From contig JARYLU010000005.1 in assembly GCA_029907475.1 (NCBI GenBank), forward strand, positions 62,001 through 126,000: 64,000 nt of DNA, in the 5' to 3' direction. The notes beneath the pieces are model-generated. The model did not search any database. It was not told the DNA's origin and saw only the letters and a list, made by a program, of their open reading frames with translations. Origin of the DNA: Bacillota bacterium (lineage in GTDB: Bacteria; Bacillota; DSM-12270; Thermacetogeniales; Thermacetogeniaceae). Shown in pieces: positions 63,231-64,000 of the stretch. Numbering within the stretch: the first letter of the stretch is position 1; each line of letters opens with the position of its first letter. The translations under genes and the position numbers were made by a program.

Positions 63231-64000
63231 GTGAGGATCAGGACCAGGCGGTGGCTGTCAATTTGGTTGGTGGTTGGTCTGCTGAGCGGGAGCATGCTGG
63301 GATGGGGAAGTGTGGCTTATGGCGGGGGAGTTGCCGGAGCAGAGGTTGCGGGATCAAAGGGTGCTAAAATAACACTGGAACAGGCAATCGCTGTAGCAAA
63401 GCAGTTTGTCCAGATCCCCGAAGATTACAAGAACTTTCAACCGGGCTACAGCGAGGCCGAGAGAGCGGGCGGTTTTTGGGAACTCCAGTGGAACGGCGAT
63501 GACCGGGAGTTGGGCAGCGTCAGTGCCAGGGTCAATGCCGAAACCGGTGAGTTGTGGTCAATGAACCAGTGGAAGCCTGAGCCTTTGGGTACCGCCAGGC
63601 ACGGCCTTCCCAAACTGAGCCGCGCCGAGGCCCAGCTGAAGGCGCAGGACTTCTTGAAAAAAGTTTTGCCTGGTTATATAAACAGCCTGCGCATTCAAAC
63701 AGAAGGCAACGACTCATTTCCTTATTTCAGTCTTCGGGAAAATGTATCGCCTGCTCACTACTTTAACTTCGTGCGGGTTGTGAATGGCATTCCCTTTCCG
63801 GAAAACTCCGCCAGCGTAGAGGTTGACGGTAATACCGGGGAAATCCGGAGTTTCTACTTCAACTGGGACAATCGGTCGGAGTTTCCAAAGGCGGACGGCC
63901 TGATCTCCTCTGCCCAGGCGACAGACCTGTGGAAGAAAAATGCTCTGGTTCAACTCGCCTACTACCGGTCCGGGGATGATGAGAAGGACTCCCAGACAAG
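63231..64000 (+). CDS. YcdB/YcdC (PepSY-like) repeat protein, N-terminal part
   Basis: The frame is open from a GTG at 63231 to the end of the window (256 residues visible). It begins with basic residues and a signal-peptide/anchor helix (WLSIWLVVGLLSGSMLGWG). Then follow repeated YcdB-type units: ITLEQAIAVAKQFVQIPEDY, VNAETGELWSMN, LSRAEAQLKAQDFLKKVLPG and VEVDGNTGEIRSFYFNW. Such proteins are secreted, often ending in SLH domains in clostridia; the end lies outside the window. AAAGGGGAGAGG is upstream of the GTG. Confidence 0.85.
   Translation, partial: MRIRTRRWLSIWLVVGLLSGSMLGWGSVAYGGGVAGAEVAGSKGAKITLEQAIAVAKQFVQIPEDYKNFQPGYSEAERAGGFWELQWNGDDRELGSVSARVNAETGELWSMNQWKPEPLGTARHGLPKLSRAEAQLKAQDFLKKVLPGYINSLRIQTEGNDSFPYFSLRENVSPAHYFNFVRVVNGIPFPENSASVEVDGNTGEIRSFYFNWDNRSEFPKADGLISSAQATDLWKKNALVQLAYYRSGDDEKDSQT

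Noticed and set aside
1-64000. tRNA or rRNA genes
   Set aside because: No cloverleaf-like or rRNA-like stretch was noticed on reading; a dedicated tRNA scan was not possible.

Overview
The window looks like a chromosomal segment of an anaerobic, probably thermophilic, moderately GC-rich Firmicute of the Moorella / Desulfotomaculum / Thermacetogenium type. The evidence is a carbon monoxide dehydrogenase (cooS) at the left edge, the glyQ-glyS-ccpN-PPDK regulator-ppdK order, dgt-dnaG-sigA, a glycyl T-box leader, a SAM-I riboswitch, a 2-hydroxyacyl-CoA dehydratase set and an S-layer (SLH) protein. The species cannot be fixed from the sequence alone.

Layout. 1-5.3 kb: end of cooS, then a P-type cation ATPase followed by two TrkA-type nucleotide-binding proteins. 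5.3-16.8 kb: housekeeping genes (GH18 hydrolase, recO, glyQS behind a T-box, ccpN, PPDK regulator, ppdK, cysK). 16.8-20.5 kb: an IS607-type element (serine recombinase, TnpB and a highly structured 3' RNA region) lying among gene remnants. 20.5-36.8 kb: an accessory signalling island in two divergent arms. The left arm encodes an ECF-like sigma factor, a zinc-finger anti-sigma-like protein and a TPR-CHAT protease. The right arm encodes a membrane protein, a coiled-coil protein, a ClpB/ClpA-like AAA+ ATPase, a radical-SAM activase, a Zn-ribbon/FHA protein, a PP2C phosphatase, a Zn-ribbon Ser/Thr kinase, an Ig/TM/SH3 membrane protein and small proteins, ending at a strong terminator. 36.8-39 kb: decayed DNA, including a cas1 fragment abutting a broken sodium:solute symporter. 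39-46.1 kb: larE, a SAM-I riboswitch with no gene of its own, a cadC-cadA metal-resistance operon, a PocR-type two-component system and a TDT transporter. 46.1-51.7 kb: remnants, a flavoprotein, dgt, dnaG, sigA and a small membrane protein. 51.7-64 kb: remnants, vapBC, an SLH protein, a broken alcohol dehydrogenase, 2-hydroxyacyl-CoA dehydratase genes, nadE and glnA, a DUF1287 remnant and the start of a YcdB-like protein.

Four points deserve attention. (1) cadA has an in-frame TGA exactly where the first Cys of its CxxC metal-binding motif belongs, followed at the expected distance by a bacterial-SECIS-like hairpin, so it may be a selenoprotein metal pump. (2) The sigma / anti-sigma / TPR-CHAT arm resembles in logic the protease-controlled sigma circuit of type III-E CRISPR systems, but no effector is present; facing it is an arm for reversible protein phosphorylation with an AAA+ machine and a radical-SAM enzyme. 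(3) The glnA leader carries three hexaloop hairpins with A at loop position 1 and G at position 4, two of them overlapping successive terminators, which is the pattern of ANTAR-protein antitermination. (4) The IS607 TnpB lacks a recognisable third RuvC Asp and zinc ribbon, yet keeps a structured candidate guide RNA.

The window also holds at least ten gene remnants, concentrated beside the mobile element and between 36.8 and 62.9 kb.
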